Positions 18,686 through 27,120 of a stretch of 64,000 nucleotides of DNA are shown here, piece by piece. The stretch is from Candidatus Magnetobacterium casense. GTDB lineage: Bacteria; Nitrospirota; Thermodesulfovibrionia; Thermodesulfovibrionales; Magnetobacteriaceae. The number at the start of each line of letters is the position of its first letter. Positions within the stretch are counted from its first letter, which is position 1. The notes under the pieces were generated by a model. The model was given only the letters and a program-made list of their open reading frames with translations, had not been told where the DNA came from and made no database searches. The stretch lies in assembly GCF_000714715.1 (NCBI RefSeq), contig NZ_JMFO01000011.1:1-64000 (forward strand). The letters run 5' to 3'. The translations under genes and the position numbers were made by a program.

Positions 18686-19306
18686 ATGAAGAACATTGTG
18701 AAGCTACTATCCTTTAACACGTTTATACCGGTCTTCTACCCGGCGCTGATGTTACCGCTGAGGGGTAATCGCAAGAAGGCAATAAACATGCTCAACTTCA
18801 ATGCCGGAGACCGTGTCCTTGTCCCCGGTGTGGGGACGGGTCATGACCTCTCTGCCCTGCCCAAGGATGTCGTAGTTGAGGGCGTAGATATCAGCGACGT
18901 CATGCTCGGTATCGGAAAACTCAAGATCAAGGCAATGGGCCTGGATAAAAGCGTCAGATTCAAGAAAATGGACGCAGAAGACCTCTACTACGATGACAAC
19001 ACCTTTGACAAGGCCATCCTTAGCCTGTTTCTGACGGTTGTCTTTAACCCCAAAAAAGCCTTTTCCGAGGTCGTTCGCGTACTAAAACCGGGCGGGCAGA
19101 TACTAGTCTACGACCACCTGTTCAGGGAAGGCGATATCCCTGCCAATGTGGCTAAACCCATAGATGCAATCCTGAGCTATGGCTTTGCAAGCATCACAAG
19201 AAACTTAGATGACATCATAGAAGGACAGCCCGTTACCATTGACAAGGTAACAAGTGGCGACCCCGTAGGGTTTATGAAGGCCTTCGTACTAAAAAAGAAC
19301 GGTTAA
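18686..19306 (+). CDS. Class I SAM-dependent methyltransferase
   Basis: A 206-residue Rossmann methyltransferase. Motif I is VLVPGVGTGHDLSALP, the acidic end of strand 2 is VEGVDIS, motif II is KMDAEDLYYDDNTFDKAILS, and post-motif residues include VLKPGGQILVYDH. This is the Methyltransf_11/UbiE-like type. It resembles bacterial phosphatidylethanolamine N-methyltransferases in its short basic N-terminus and hydrophobic stretch (FIPVFYPALMLPL), but the substrate is not provable. The ATG at 18686 follows AGGAGGAATATGAA. It may be co-transcribed with the HD-GYP gene upstream and pgeF downstream. Confidence 0.85.
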   Translation: MKNIVKLLSFNTFIPVFYPALMLPLRGNRKKAINMLNFNAGDRVLVPGVGTGHDLSALPKDVVVEGVDISDVMLGIGKLKIKAMGLDKSVRFKKMDAEDLYYDDNTFDKAILSLFLTVVFNPKKAFSEVVRVLKPGGQILVYDHLFREGDIPANVAKPIDAILSYGFASITRNLDDIIEGQPVTIDKVTSGDPVGFMKAFVLKKNG

Positions 19307-19336
19307 TTGTATCCATTGCACTGTGAACAAGATATA

Positions 19337-19408
19337 AAGGGGTCAAGGGGTATGGACCTCTTGCAGTGGGGGTCTGAGGGGGGGACGGAGCCGCCCCCCT
19401 TCTTTTTA
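19337..19408 (+). repeat. GC-rich repeat core, copy F (inside a 5' coding end)
   Basis: AAGGGGTCAAGGGG, then CTCTTGCAGTGGGGGTCTGAGG and a GGACGGAGCCGCCCCC dyad with CTTCTTTTT, match the core of the GC-rich repeat family. It lies between the methyltransferase stop and the conserved part of pgeF and is read through in frame. Confidence 0.7.
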
Positions 19409-20065
19409 GGCAACCAGGTAAAGGCACTCTTTACTGACAAAAACGTTGGTATAGACAGGGCTAGCATCTGTGCCTTATTTGAGCGGGAAGTTGACTTCTA
19501 CATGCCCACACAGAGACACACAGACTTGGCTATCACCATCCTCAGAGACCAATCATTGACACCGGAGGGTTGTGTTGCCGATGCGGTTATCACGAACAGG
19601 CCAGGGGTCGTGATCGGTGTACAGACTGCCGATTGTGTGCCCATACTTGCATTTGACCCGCATAGACACGTAATAGCAGCCATTCATGCCGGGTGGCGTG
19701 GCACGGCAAAGGGCATCCTCAAAACAGTTATAGCAACCATGCGTACCGACTTCTCCTGTAATCCACGGGAAATCTTGATTGCGGTGGGGCCATCCATCAA
19801 GTCCTGCTGCTACGAGGTGGGGGGCGACGTCATGTATGAAGTGCGGCAGACAACCGGGGCAGGTGACTATATCCGCCAGGAGGGCGACAAGTGGTACGTT
19901 GACCTGGCAAGGGCAAACCTGCATCAGGCCCTTGCGGTGGGATTGGCTGAGACAAACGTCTGGATATCCCCTGATTGTACGTTCTGTATGCCCGAACTCT
20001 ACCACTCCTATCGCAGAACAAAGGCCGGTACTGGCAGGCAGGGTGGTTTTATCGGTATGTTGTAG
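19352..20065 (+). CDS. pgeF: Peptidoglycan editing factor / laccase-domain protein
   Basis: A member of the YfiH/PgeF family (Cu-oxidase_4): enzymes proposed to remove mis-incorporated residues from cell-wall precursors, earlier called polyphenol oxidases or laccases. Conserved blocks are MPTQRHTDLA, VQTADCVPILAFD, AAIHAGWRGTAKGIL and GPSIKSCCYEVG, with metal His and Cys in place. The conserved region starts at about VKALFTDKNVG; everything before it is encoded by repeat copy F. The first ATG in frame, 19352, lies inside the repeat (MDLLQWGSEGG); the frame is open from 19307. So the repeat appears to supply the start codon and about 25 N-terminal residues. tsaE follows 20 bases downstream. 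Confidence 0.85.
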   Translation: MDLLQWGSEGGTEPPPFFLGNQVKALFTDKNVGIDRASICALFEREVDFYMPTQRHTDLAITILRDQSLTPEGCVADAVITNRPGVVIGVQTADCVPILAFDPHRHVIAAIHAGWRGTAKGILKTVIATMRTDFSCNPREILIAVGPSIKSCCYEVGGDVMYEVRQTTGAGDYIRQEGDKWYVDLARANLHQALAVGLAETNVWISPDCTFCMPELYHSYRRTKAGTGRQGGFIGML

Positions 20066-20085
20066 GGCAGAGTCGCCCCCTTCTT

Positions 20086-20538
20086 ATGTTTGAGCTTATC
20101 AGTAAGTCGCACGACCAGACGGTGGCGATTGGTCAGAGGCTGGGCAAGCTCCTCAGGAGCGGACAGTGTGTGTTTGTCGTTGGTGACTTTGGCTGCGGCA
20201 AGACCACTCTAATCAAAGGGATCGCCGAAAACTTTGGAATCAGACAGGAGGCCATCACCAGTGCCAGCTTTACCATCATTGCCGAATATGACACGGACAT
20301 CCCGTTTTACCACATCGACCTCTACCGCCTTGAAGACGTTGAGGCAATCTACAACTGTGGTGTCTTTGAGTGTCTTGGTGGTGAGGGGGTGGCCGTTGTG
20401 GAGTGGGCCGACAGGTTGGATGGCCATTTCAAGGCCGATATATACATAACGATAACACACGTTGAGCCCCACGGTGAGCAGTCACTGCGCCGTCTGGTGA
20501 TTGAAGGTATGGATGAAAAGGATTGGAATAATCTGTAA
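20086..20538 (+). CDS. tsaE: tRNA threonylcarbamoyladenosine biosynthesis ATPase TsaE
   Basis: A 150-residue P-loop ATPase that works with TsaD and TsaB to make t6A37 on ANN-decoding tRNAs. The P-loop is VVGDFGCGKTTLIKG; other family blocks are SASFTIIAEYD (switch) and FYHIDLYRLEDVEAI, followed by VVEWADRL. The start at 20086 (MFELISKSHDQTVAIG) gives normal length; the frame is open upstream but overlaps pgeF. tsaD and tsaB are not in the window. It overlaps nadK by 26 bases, so the two are probably coupled. Confidence 0.93.
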   Translation: MFELISKSHDQTVAIGQRLGKLLRSGQCVFVVGDFGCGKTTLIKGIAENFGIRQEAITSASFTIIAEYDTDIPFYHIDLYRLEDVEAIYNCGVFECLGGEGVAVVEWADRLDGHFKADIYITITHVEPHGEQSLRRLVIEGMDEKDWNNL

Positions 20539-21364
20539 GAAGGGCAAAGCGGAACCCATTGCACTCTTAAAGGAGCTTCTGCCGTGGTTGTCAGAGAGGG
20601 GGTTGACGGTGTTTGCAGACAGTGATGCGGCACAAGTCCTTGGCATACGCGGTTATGAGAGGTGTGCACTGCCCGACCTAGTTGATATGATAATTGTGCT
20701 GGGGGGGGATGGGACAATGCTCTCAGTGGCACGGCTTATCGCACAAAGAGACATCCCTATCTTTGGTATAAACCTTGGAGGACTTGGGTTTATCACCGAG
20801 GTCAGTAAGGGCGAGGCCCTCGATGCCTTGGAAAAGGTCATTGCCGATGATTATGTCATCGAGGACAGGATCATGCTCCACACCCGCATCATCAGACAGG
20901 GACAATCTCATGAAGAATTCACGGTTCTCAACGACGTGGTGATAAACAAGGGGGCGTTGGCCCGCATATTTGACATCGAAATCTTTATAGAGCGCAAGTA
21001 CGTAACGACCTTCAAGGCCGATGGTCTGATTATCTCAACGCCGACTGGTTCCACGGCCTATTCGCTCTCAGCCGGTGGGCCAATCCTGTATCCCACGCTG
21101 CACTGCATAGTCATAACGCCAATCTGCTCACACACCCTTACCAACCGCCCCATTGTGATCGGGGATGGTATGCTCATCGAGGCCAGGGTCAACCCGGGTA
21201 GCAAGGACATAAGTCTCACGCTCGACGGTCAGATAGGCCGGGCGTTGTGTGACAACGACGTGATTGAGATCAGAAAATCCGACCACGTAGCCCGTTTGTT
21301 GTTGCCGGCACAGCGGGACTATTTCCAGGTCTTGCGCGAAAAACTTAAATGGGGTGAACGATAA
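20513..21364 (+). CDS. nadK: NAD kinase
   Basis: Phosphorylates NAD to NADP. The ATG at 20513 (MKRIGIICKKGK) gives 283 residues. Diagnostic motifs: GGDGTMLSVAR (active-site Asp), GINLGGLGFITE, LNDVVINKG, TPTGSTAYSLSAGGPI, and a final SLTLDGQIG block. All key residues are intact. It lies last in the run HD-GYP, methyltransferase, pgeF, tsaE, nadK. tsaE-type genes beside cofactor genes are common in operons of basic functions. Confidence 0.95.
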   Translation: MKRIGIICKKGKAEPIALLKELLPWLSERGLTVFADSDAAQVLGIRGYERCALPDLVDMIIVLGGDGTMLSVARLIAQRDIPIFGINLGGLGFITEVSKGEALDALEKVIADDYVIEDRIMLHTRIIRQGQSHEEFTVLNDVVINKGALARIFDIEIFIERKYVTTFKADGLIISTPTGSTAYSLSAGGPILYPTLHCIVITPICSHTLTNRPIVIGDGMLIEARVNPGSKDISLTLDGQIGRALCDNDVIEIRKSDHVARLLLPAQRDYFQVLREKLKWGER

Positions 21365-21530
21365 AAAGAGGAGCGACGCTTTGCACGCGAGCGGTAGCTC
21401 ACTTCGGAACAGGCCAGGCGTTTCTATCTATCGCGCGGTTTCGTAAAGTCTCCGTTGCAGTCAATGACGCTTATGATGACTTTGGCAACAGTGCGTTCCA
21501 TTCTGGTTGAAATGAAGAGCGGGAAAGGGG

Positions 21531-22604
21531 CTACCGAGGCGGCATAGAAGCAACCTTTAACAGCTCATACATGAACAGAGACGCCGTTAGCGATGCATAT
21601 GAGCGCCATTTGTCGTTGCTGGCATCCTCATCTGCCCAGTCAGATATGCCACGAATAACAACAAAAGGAACATTCTGGCTATGACATGCCTTGGCGAATC
21701 CGCCAACCTCCATCTCATACGCAATCGTTTTGCGATTGTAGAGGTCCTGGCATTTTTTCATGTATTCCGGGTCTTCAATGAAAGCATTGCCAGTGAATGC
21801 TGGATCAAGATGCACATCAGGTGGAAACTTATGATTATCAATACGCTGAAGCTTCGGCGTATTCCAGATACTCGGCTCCTGACCAATCCCCCTGCAAAGC
21901 CTCAGCAAATGCTCATTTGGCTTTCCAGGATTTCGAAGTTCTGGAATAGTATGTTGGCGCCCGTCTACCCGAGTAATTTTGTATACACTCTCGTCAAAAA
22001 TATGAGGAGGCACAACTACATCACCTAAATTAGATTCCCTTAGTCGTGAACCCGCACATATGCCTACCAAGACAGCCAAATCTGGTTTCAAACCAATGGT
22101 TTCCTTAAACTGCCAAATAAAGTTAGTCGCGATGCTAGCTGCATCTTGGTTGCCTGTTTCGGTCTGTTGGACTAAGATAATGTTAACAGTTCGAGTATCA
22201 GATGAAAACTGTCCCCTATACCATGTTTTCTCAACGTCAAAAACTAGTGGCGTAAAGGAAGAGATACCAGGCAGTTGTTTGTCGGGAAATGTCTCTCTAA
22301 GAGAGTTGATTTCATCATCCCGTACAGTTATTACAAGAACATTTACGTTCATCTTCTGCTCCATTACGTTCATTTTCTGTTCCATTATCGGCTTGATCCT
22401 TTCTGGGAACTCGCTCAACATTGCCTTTGCCAGATTCCAGTAGTAGCTCTCTGCTGGTAGAATCTGCAACTTTGTGAAAAAATCAGCGATAAGCAGTTCA
22501 CGTTTGTTGTTATTTTTACATTTGGCAAGTTCATCCGCCAAAACTCTGATCGATATCTCTGGACGTTCTACGTCCGGTATGTCGTTCCTATACGAACGAA
22601 CCAT
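21531..22604 (-). CDS. Nucleoside phosphorylase-fold protein, defence-type
   Basis: A 357-residue protein with an N-terminal helical region (to about 95) and a C-terminal PNP/MTAN (PNP_UDP_1) domain. The start at 22604 (MVRSYRNDIPD) follows AAGGAATG and overlaps the upstream gene by 17 bases. Domain signatures: DLAVLVGICAGSR, LGDVVVPPHIFDESVYK, AYEMEVGGFAKAC (ribose-binding Met-Glu) and VVIRGISDWADE with the catalytic Asp, then KWRSYASLTASLFMYELL. The RGISDWAD ending is what I recall from PNP-fold effectors in bacterial immunity (ATP nucleosidases of CBASS, Avs and Detocs). The predicted activity is cleavage of a purine nucleoside or nucleotide. A short duplication (MEQKMNVMEQKMNV) is present in the linker. 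Confidence 0.75.
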   Translation of the reverse strand: MVRSYRNDIPDVERPEISIRVLADELAKCKNNNKRELLIADFFTKLQILPAESYYWNLAKAMLSEFPERIKPIMEQKMNVMEQKMNVNVLVITVRDDEINSLRETFPDKQLPGISSFTPLVFDVEKTWYRGQFSSDTRTVNIILVQQTETGNQDAASIATNFIWQFKETIGLKPDLAVLVGICAGSRLRESNLGDVVVPPHIFDESVYKITRVDGRQHTIPELRNPGKPNEHLLRLCRGIGQEPSIWNTPKLQRIDNHKFPPDVHLDPAFTGNAFIEDPEYMKKCQDLYNRKTIAYEMEVGGFAKACHSQNVPFVVIRGISDWADEDASNDKWRSYASLTASLFMYELLKVASMPPR

Positions 22605-24590
22605 TGTTAAACCATTCCTTTGGAAGCTCAAACTCATACAAACAAAAGCTGTTATCAATACGCAACCTGGCCTGTGGTGACTCGAAGCTGAGGACGCACA
22701 AGTGCGCAAGAACAGTGCGCCTAAGGTGATCCAGAAGTTTCATGATGGCATCCCGTGTCCCACCAGTCACGGAGAACTCCTCAAGGACAAGTACTGGTTG
22801 ATCAGGATTAACCGAGTCAAGCTGTTGACTACAAATAGGTTCTTTGAGACGAAGTCGTGCAGTGACTTCTTCCACATTGCTGGAATCAGGCTTGAGTTCA
22901 TTCCTTACCCAATTGGGGAGTTCTATTAGAGTTGCGCCAAGTAGTTCCCTAAGATACAAAGGCAATGGCTTTGCACCTTTCTCTTGCAAATGAACAATGG
23001 GAATTCCCTTGAGTCTGCATTCCCCAAGGCTATTTTTCAACAGGTTTACTGCTTTCTTGGCAAGCCATGGACCATTTTCATTCACAATATCCCGAATGGG
23101 AGGCACTACTTTAAGAGGCTTGGAGCGATGCTTTGGGGTATCTGAATTATCTTCTGAAAGACACGGAAAGTCGCCTACCATATCCCAGAAGTCATAGGAT
23201 GTGAGAGAAAGGTATTGATCGGCAAGTCCACTGTCTTGATGCGGGATATCCAACCGGCACAAAGGGCATTGGCTATTATATTTTTTCAGCTTGCGATGGA
23301 GTAGATAAAAAACCTCGTATTCTACACCATCGAATATGGGTAGCCAAGACCCATTCCTATCTTTGTCCCCACGCGTAGATATGACGGAAAAAATCTTCGG
23401 CTTGGGGAGTTTTGCTTTGGCCCAATCTTGCAATATCGATGCAAGAGTATTAGCTGTATCGATTACAGGCATGACAAGAAGATATTGTGCCTGAGGGCAA
23501 TCTTGCCCTTCCTTGAGATATTCTTCCACGCTCATAGGTCTTTTGGACGAACAGTCTTCGAGCGTAAGCACCACATCTCTTAGCCAGTTTGATTGGGGGT
23601 CTGTATAGAGTATAATGGGGTTCTCCTGGTCTTTGTAATGTTCTTTTATGTGATCTCGTATGAGCTGTGCAATCTCATCCTTGCATTCCGAACCGTCAAA
23701 GTAATGCCTGGCACAATATGCTTGCTTTTCTTTGTTTACGACCCGAAAGTGACCTAAACGCCTGATCAATTTCAAGTCGAGCATATCAATTGGCGTATTT
23801 CTTGCGCGCAGAAGCTCCCTTTTATATTCTTCTCTGTCAATCAAATCTTTGAATTGTTGATGCCCACGGATAAGCCCTACATCGTCAATTATGAGTGCAT
23901 TCCCTGAATTGAAAGAAGCCAGCATTGGAGACCATAAAATGTCAGTCTCTGTGGGGCGCGCCTGTTTTAGTATTATCCACAGAGGTTGTTCACCTCGGGA
24001 TAGCGATTCATTAATCAGTGTGGTTAATGCGGAGACAATAGCCATTTCCCATTCGGAGCGAATGGTTTCCGTTGACGTAGCTCTGGCTATCTCGACTATT
24101 GCAATTTCTATGGGTGTCTTCCAATTGTTCTGAACATAGCTGTAAAGCTGATTATATCGGATGTTCTGGGTTTTGACTGTAAAAAATCGTGTAACCCCTT
24201 GACACTAAACGATTATTCAAAATTGATAGTGTCTACATTTTAAAATTCTTTGCTATATTAATAAGTTATCATGAAATGTATTATACCATGCCTCACTAAT
24301 AAAATCAAGTTTTAGTGTCTACGTGTTTACACATTTTCTTTTATAAAACCTTATATTTAAAGGAAGTAAGCCTTTTTTTGCGCAGAACATCCGTTATATA
24401 TCTCTATATGCCCTAGACCGCCAGTTTTTGCCACTGATGGCACGTTCATATCTTTACCTGATACGCTCTGAATACAATGCGCTTTAGTAAGCGAACGCGC
24501 TATCCAACAATATAATTCTTGCAGTTTTTTCGAGATCGGCTCGGAGGCTAGAGATCCAAAGGTGTACTGTATGAATTGAACACTCTTCAC
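22588..24590 (-). pseudogene. Two-module phosphoribosyltransferase-like gene split by a 236-bp element
   Basis: Two readable pieces, 24590-24394 (MKSVQFIQYTFGS ...) and 24151-22588, are separated by the element at 24158-24393. Removing it with one TTATAT copy gives 1,761 bases, exactly 587 codons, joining EIYN to QLYSYVQ. The product contains two PRTase-like halves. In the first, LLVMPVIDTANTLASIL occupies the place of the PRPP loop, and CPLC follows. In the second, PVLVLEEFSVTGGTRDAI is a better PRPP-loop match. It overlaps the STAS-GHKL gene by 4 bases (ATGA) and the nucleosidase gene by 17, so the three were translated as an operon. The 3' piece has an internal ATG at 24045 and might still be expressed. 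Confidence 0.75.
24158..24393. mobile_element. 236-bp MITE, copy 1 (TIR 11 bp, TSD TTATAT)
   Basis: Ends are CGGATGTTCTG and CAGAACATCCG, perfect inverted repeats of 11 bp. The flanks carry direct TTATAT copies (24152-24157 and 24394-24399). The interior is AT-rich and non-coding, with a GACACTA...TAGTGTC dyad and a duplicated TAGTGTCTAC. I read no difference from the copy at 56593-56828. No transposase is encoded, so it must be mobilised in trans. It interrupts the PRTase-like gene. Confidence 0.92.
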
Positions 24591-25801
24591 TGGTTGCAGT
24601 CAGATCCCATTGATTGTCTTCGTATTGGAAGACGAACGATTAGCATGTTACCTGGGAATTGGAAGTTATTATTCGGGCGCGAAATAGATACGGCATAGTC
24701 AGCTTTATTAGGGCCTTTCTCTTCTCCTCGCTTCACATTCATAAAAAGATTCCCTGTTCTGAAAGAAACACTGCCGCCAAAAATGTTTACGGCGCAGTCA
24801 ACCAAAATATAGAGCCCCATGCCCGGCTGGCGGAGTGGGGAGTCCGTTGGAATCTCATCGGAAAGCATAGTGCGATGACCTATACCATTAGGGTCGCGTG
24901 TAATTCCGGCGCATATTGAAGAGAAAAGAATCTCAGCGTCAGAACTGTCTCTATTCGGAATATAATTTGTCGATAGATTGCGTGGTTGACCTTCGCTGGC
25001 ATGTTTGTACGTTATTGAACACAGCTTCTCAGGGAGTTGTAACCTGGACGATACGATTGATCCACCATCATTAATCACCTTTTTAAGTGTTTCTACAATC
25101 CCCTTGCCGTTGTCCCACCACAAGCACGTGAACGCTCCTTCTTCCTTATTGTGCTTCCAGTGAATGTGTGAAGTCGTGATAATCATCGTAGCATCAGGAT
25201 GACGGACAGCGTTCATCATTGCCTCGAAAACTATTCGAGACGGATAAGTGTTCTTTACAAAATTGCGCCATTCGGTTCGGTCCATTTCTTCCGGACACTT
25301 AAGATTCAACTGGAGCCAAGCCATTATCAAAGTTTCGTTGGAACGTTTCAGCTCATCGTCTACATGCTGGTTACTTGGTCTATCTTGTCCATTGATACCA
25401 CATATAAACTTTATAGGGAGATAAGTCTTCTCAAGCTCGTTCTCAAGGTCATCGGGACGGCGTGGTTGACTGGTATCGTCAACACTTTCCATTAGGACAG
25501 ATGGATCACTTATACTTTTTAACGCCTCCAAGAAATTCCAGTTTCTCATAAATCTTCGCACGGCAAATTCTGTGGGAAATTTTATTGCCGGTGGGCGATT
25601 ATTACGTTTAAGATCACTATAGATTGCGAGGAGCATTATCATTGATGCGGGTTCAATGAATTTTATTTCTGACAAGTCAATGCCGATCTGTATATCACTA
25701 TCTTGGATAGAGCCAAGAAATCCCGACAGAGCGTTATCCAACGGTCCTGCCAAGCCATCTTTCAGGTAGCACCAATGATATAATTTTGCTTTTTCAGACA
25801 T
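24587..25801 (-). CDS. STAS-GHKL ATPase fusion protein
   Basis: About 404 residues. The N-terminal ~110 residues look like a STAS-type fold (IGIDLSEIKFIEPASMIMLLAIY). The C-terminal half has the GHKL/HATPase signatures: N-box FEAMMNAVRHPDA, G1 WWDNGKGIVE and G2 GMGLYILVDCAVNIFGG. The fold is that of anti-sigma kinases and histidine-kinase ATPases, but no H-box or receiver is present. The ATG at 25801 (MSEKAKLYHWCYLK) is preferred; a TTG lies 15 bases upstream. It is the first gene of the operon with the split PRTase-like gene (4-base overlap) and the nucleosidase. Likely a nucleotide-dependent switch or sensor; function undetermined. Confidence 0.72.
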   Translation of the reverse strand: MSEKAKLYHWCYLKDGLAGPLDNALSGFLGSIQDSDIQIGIDLSEIKFIEPASMIMLLAIYSDLKRNNRPPAIKFPTEFAVRRFMRNWNFLEALKSISDPSVLMESVDDTSQPRRPDDLENELEKTYLPIKFICGINGQDRPSNQHVDDELKRSNETLIMAWLQLNLKCPEEMDRTEWRNFVKNTYPSRIVFEAMMNAVRHPDATMIITTSHIHWKHNKEEGAFTCLWWDNGKGIVETLKKVINDGGSIVSSRLQLPEKLCSITYKHASEGQPRNLSTNYIPNRDSSDAEILFSSICAGITRDPNGIGHRTMLSDEIPTDSPLRQPGMGLYILVDCAVNIFGGSVSFRTGNLFMNVKRGEEKGPNKADYAVSISRPNNNFQFPGNMLIVRLPIRRQSMGSDCNQ

Positions 25802-25948
25802 GCAACAGTGTAACAAATTAAAAGAAAAAATTGCAATATTTTTTTATGGCAGGTTTGATTGGACTAAATACAAGGTACGTGGCATTTTTACGGGGCCAAG
25901 GGATCAGTTCCCTTAACCCCTTCATAACTACTCAACCCTTCATCCTGC

Positions 25949-27118
25949 TCATACGTTCTTTAACGTTTTGTGGAGATAATCGATTTCGGCCCGTATGTCT
26001 ATGGGGTGGTTGCCTACAAAGAATCCATAGTCGTGTGCGATATCGGCATTGGACGACCCAGTCACCTCGTAGTCAAAGTACTTTATGACATCATGCCGGA
26101 GGAAGTTGCCGCCAGTGATGATCCTGTGCTCGATTTCGGCCTCCCGGAGCCTCTGCAAAACACGACCTCTGTCTACCCCCGCTTTGGGATTGACGATCAT
26201 CGTAAAGCAGAACGACGAACTGACGGAATCCGGCCCCACCGGCCTCTGGATAATAAACCTCTCGTCATCCTTAAACAGCCCCGTAAAGTGGGCGGCATTT
26301 GCTATGCGTGTATCTATGAATCCCCGGAGCTTTTTCAACTGCTCCTTGCCCACACCCCCCTGCAACTCCGTGGGACGGACGTTGTAGCCGGGAAGGATAA
26401 AGCGATAGGCCTCATAAAAATCGTCGTCGCGGCGATTGAATATGACGCTACCGGGGTCTTGGTCTCTCGTCCATCCGTGATTTCTCAGCGACCTGCACAG
26501 GCAGTACAGTTCATGATCATTGGTTAACACCAAGCCACCCTCCATCGTCGATATGTGGTGGGAGAAGAACGTGCTGAAGGTGTTGAGCAATCCAAATGTC
26601 CCGGTGTACCTGCCCTTGTGGGTGGCACCAAGGGATTCACAGTTGTCCTCGAACAGTATAATGCCATGATGGTTACATATCTCCTGGATGGCTGTAAAAT
26701 CGCAGGGATTACCCAGGATGCTGACGGCCACAACCATCTTTGTTTGTGGCGTGATGGCCTTTCTCAGCTCGTCTATGTCGTAATTGAGGGTATGGAGGTC
26801 TACGTCAACAAACCTCAGTTTCAGACCGTACTGATGCAGCGGATAGTACGTCGTCGCCCAGGAGATGCAGGGCACTATGACCTCATCGCCACGCCGGAGG
26901 GGGGCCTTACTCCTGAAAAACAACGACGCAACTGCTATAACGTTTGCCGAGGAGCCGGAGTTGACCATGACGGCATGTTTCATACCCATGTATGACGCAA
27001 ACTGCTCCTCAAACTCCCGGACATGCCTACCCATCGTAAACATGTCGCTGTCTATCACTGAAACCATTGCCTGTTTCTCTTCAACCCCAAAGGTTGAGGA
27101 GGTTAACGAGTATTTCAT
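25949..27118 (-). CDS. DegT/DnrJ/EryC1-family PLP enzyme with His in place of Lys
   Basis: About 389 residues of the sugar aminotransferase fold acting on nucleotide-linked sugars. Visible blocks: VNSGSSANVIAV (cofactor phosphate), ISWATTYYP, EDNCESLGATHKG, and GYNVRPTELQGGVGKEQL. At the position of the Schiff-base lysine it reads FFSHHISTMEGG, with His instead of Lys. In the family this marks PMP/PLP-dependent 3-dehydratases such as ColD and E1/RfbH, so a sugar dehydratase is more likely than a transaminase. The start at 27118 follows AGGA; a GTG at 27124 overlaps the GHMP stop. Third gene of a sugar operon (epimerase, GHMP kinase, this). Confidence 0.85.
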   Translation of the reverse strand: MKYSLTSSTFGVEEKQAMVSVIDSDMFTMGRHVREFEEQFASYMGMKHAVMVNSGSSANVIAVASLFFRSKAPLRRGDEVIVPCISWATTYYPLHQYGLKLRFVDVDLHTLNYDIDELRKAITPQTKMVVAVSILGNPCDFTAIQEICNHHGIILFEDNCESLGATHKGRYTGTFGLLNTFSTFFSHHISTMEGGLVLTNDHELYCLCRSLRNHGWTRDQDPGSVIFNRRDDDFYEAYRFILPGYNVRPTELQGGVGKEQLKKLRGFIDTRIANAAHFTGLFKDDERFIIQRPVGPDSVSSSFCFTMIVNPKAGVDRGRVLQRLREAEIEHRIITGGNFLRHDVIKYFDYEVTGSSNADIAHDYGFFVGNHPIDIRAEIDYLHKTLKNV

Positions 27119-27120
27119 TT

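Noticed and set aside
24357-24590. Stand-alone 77-aa gene
   Set aside because: Its last 11 codons come from the inserted element; the piece is the N-terminus of the split PRTase-like gene.
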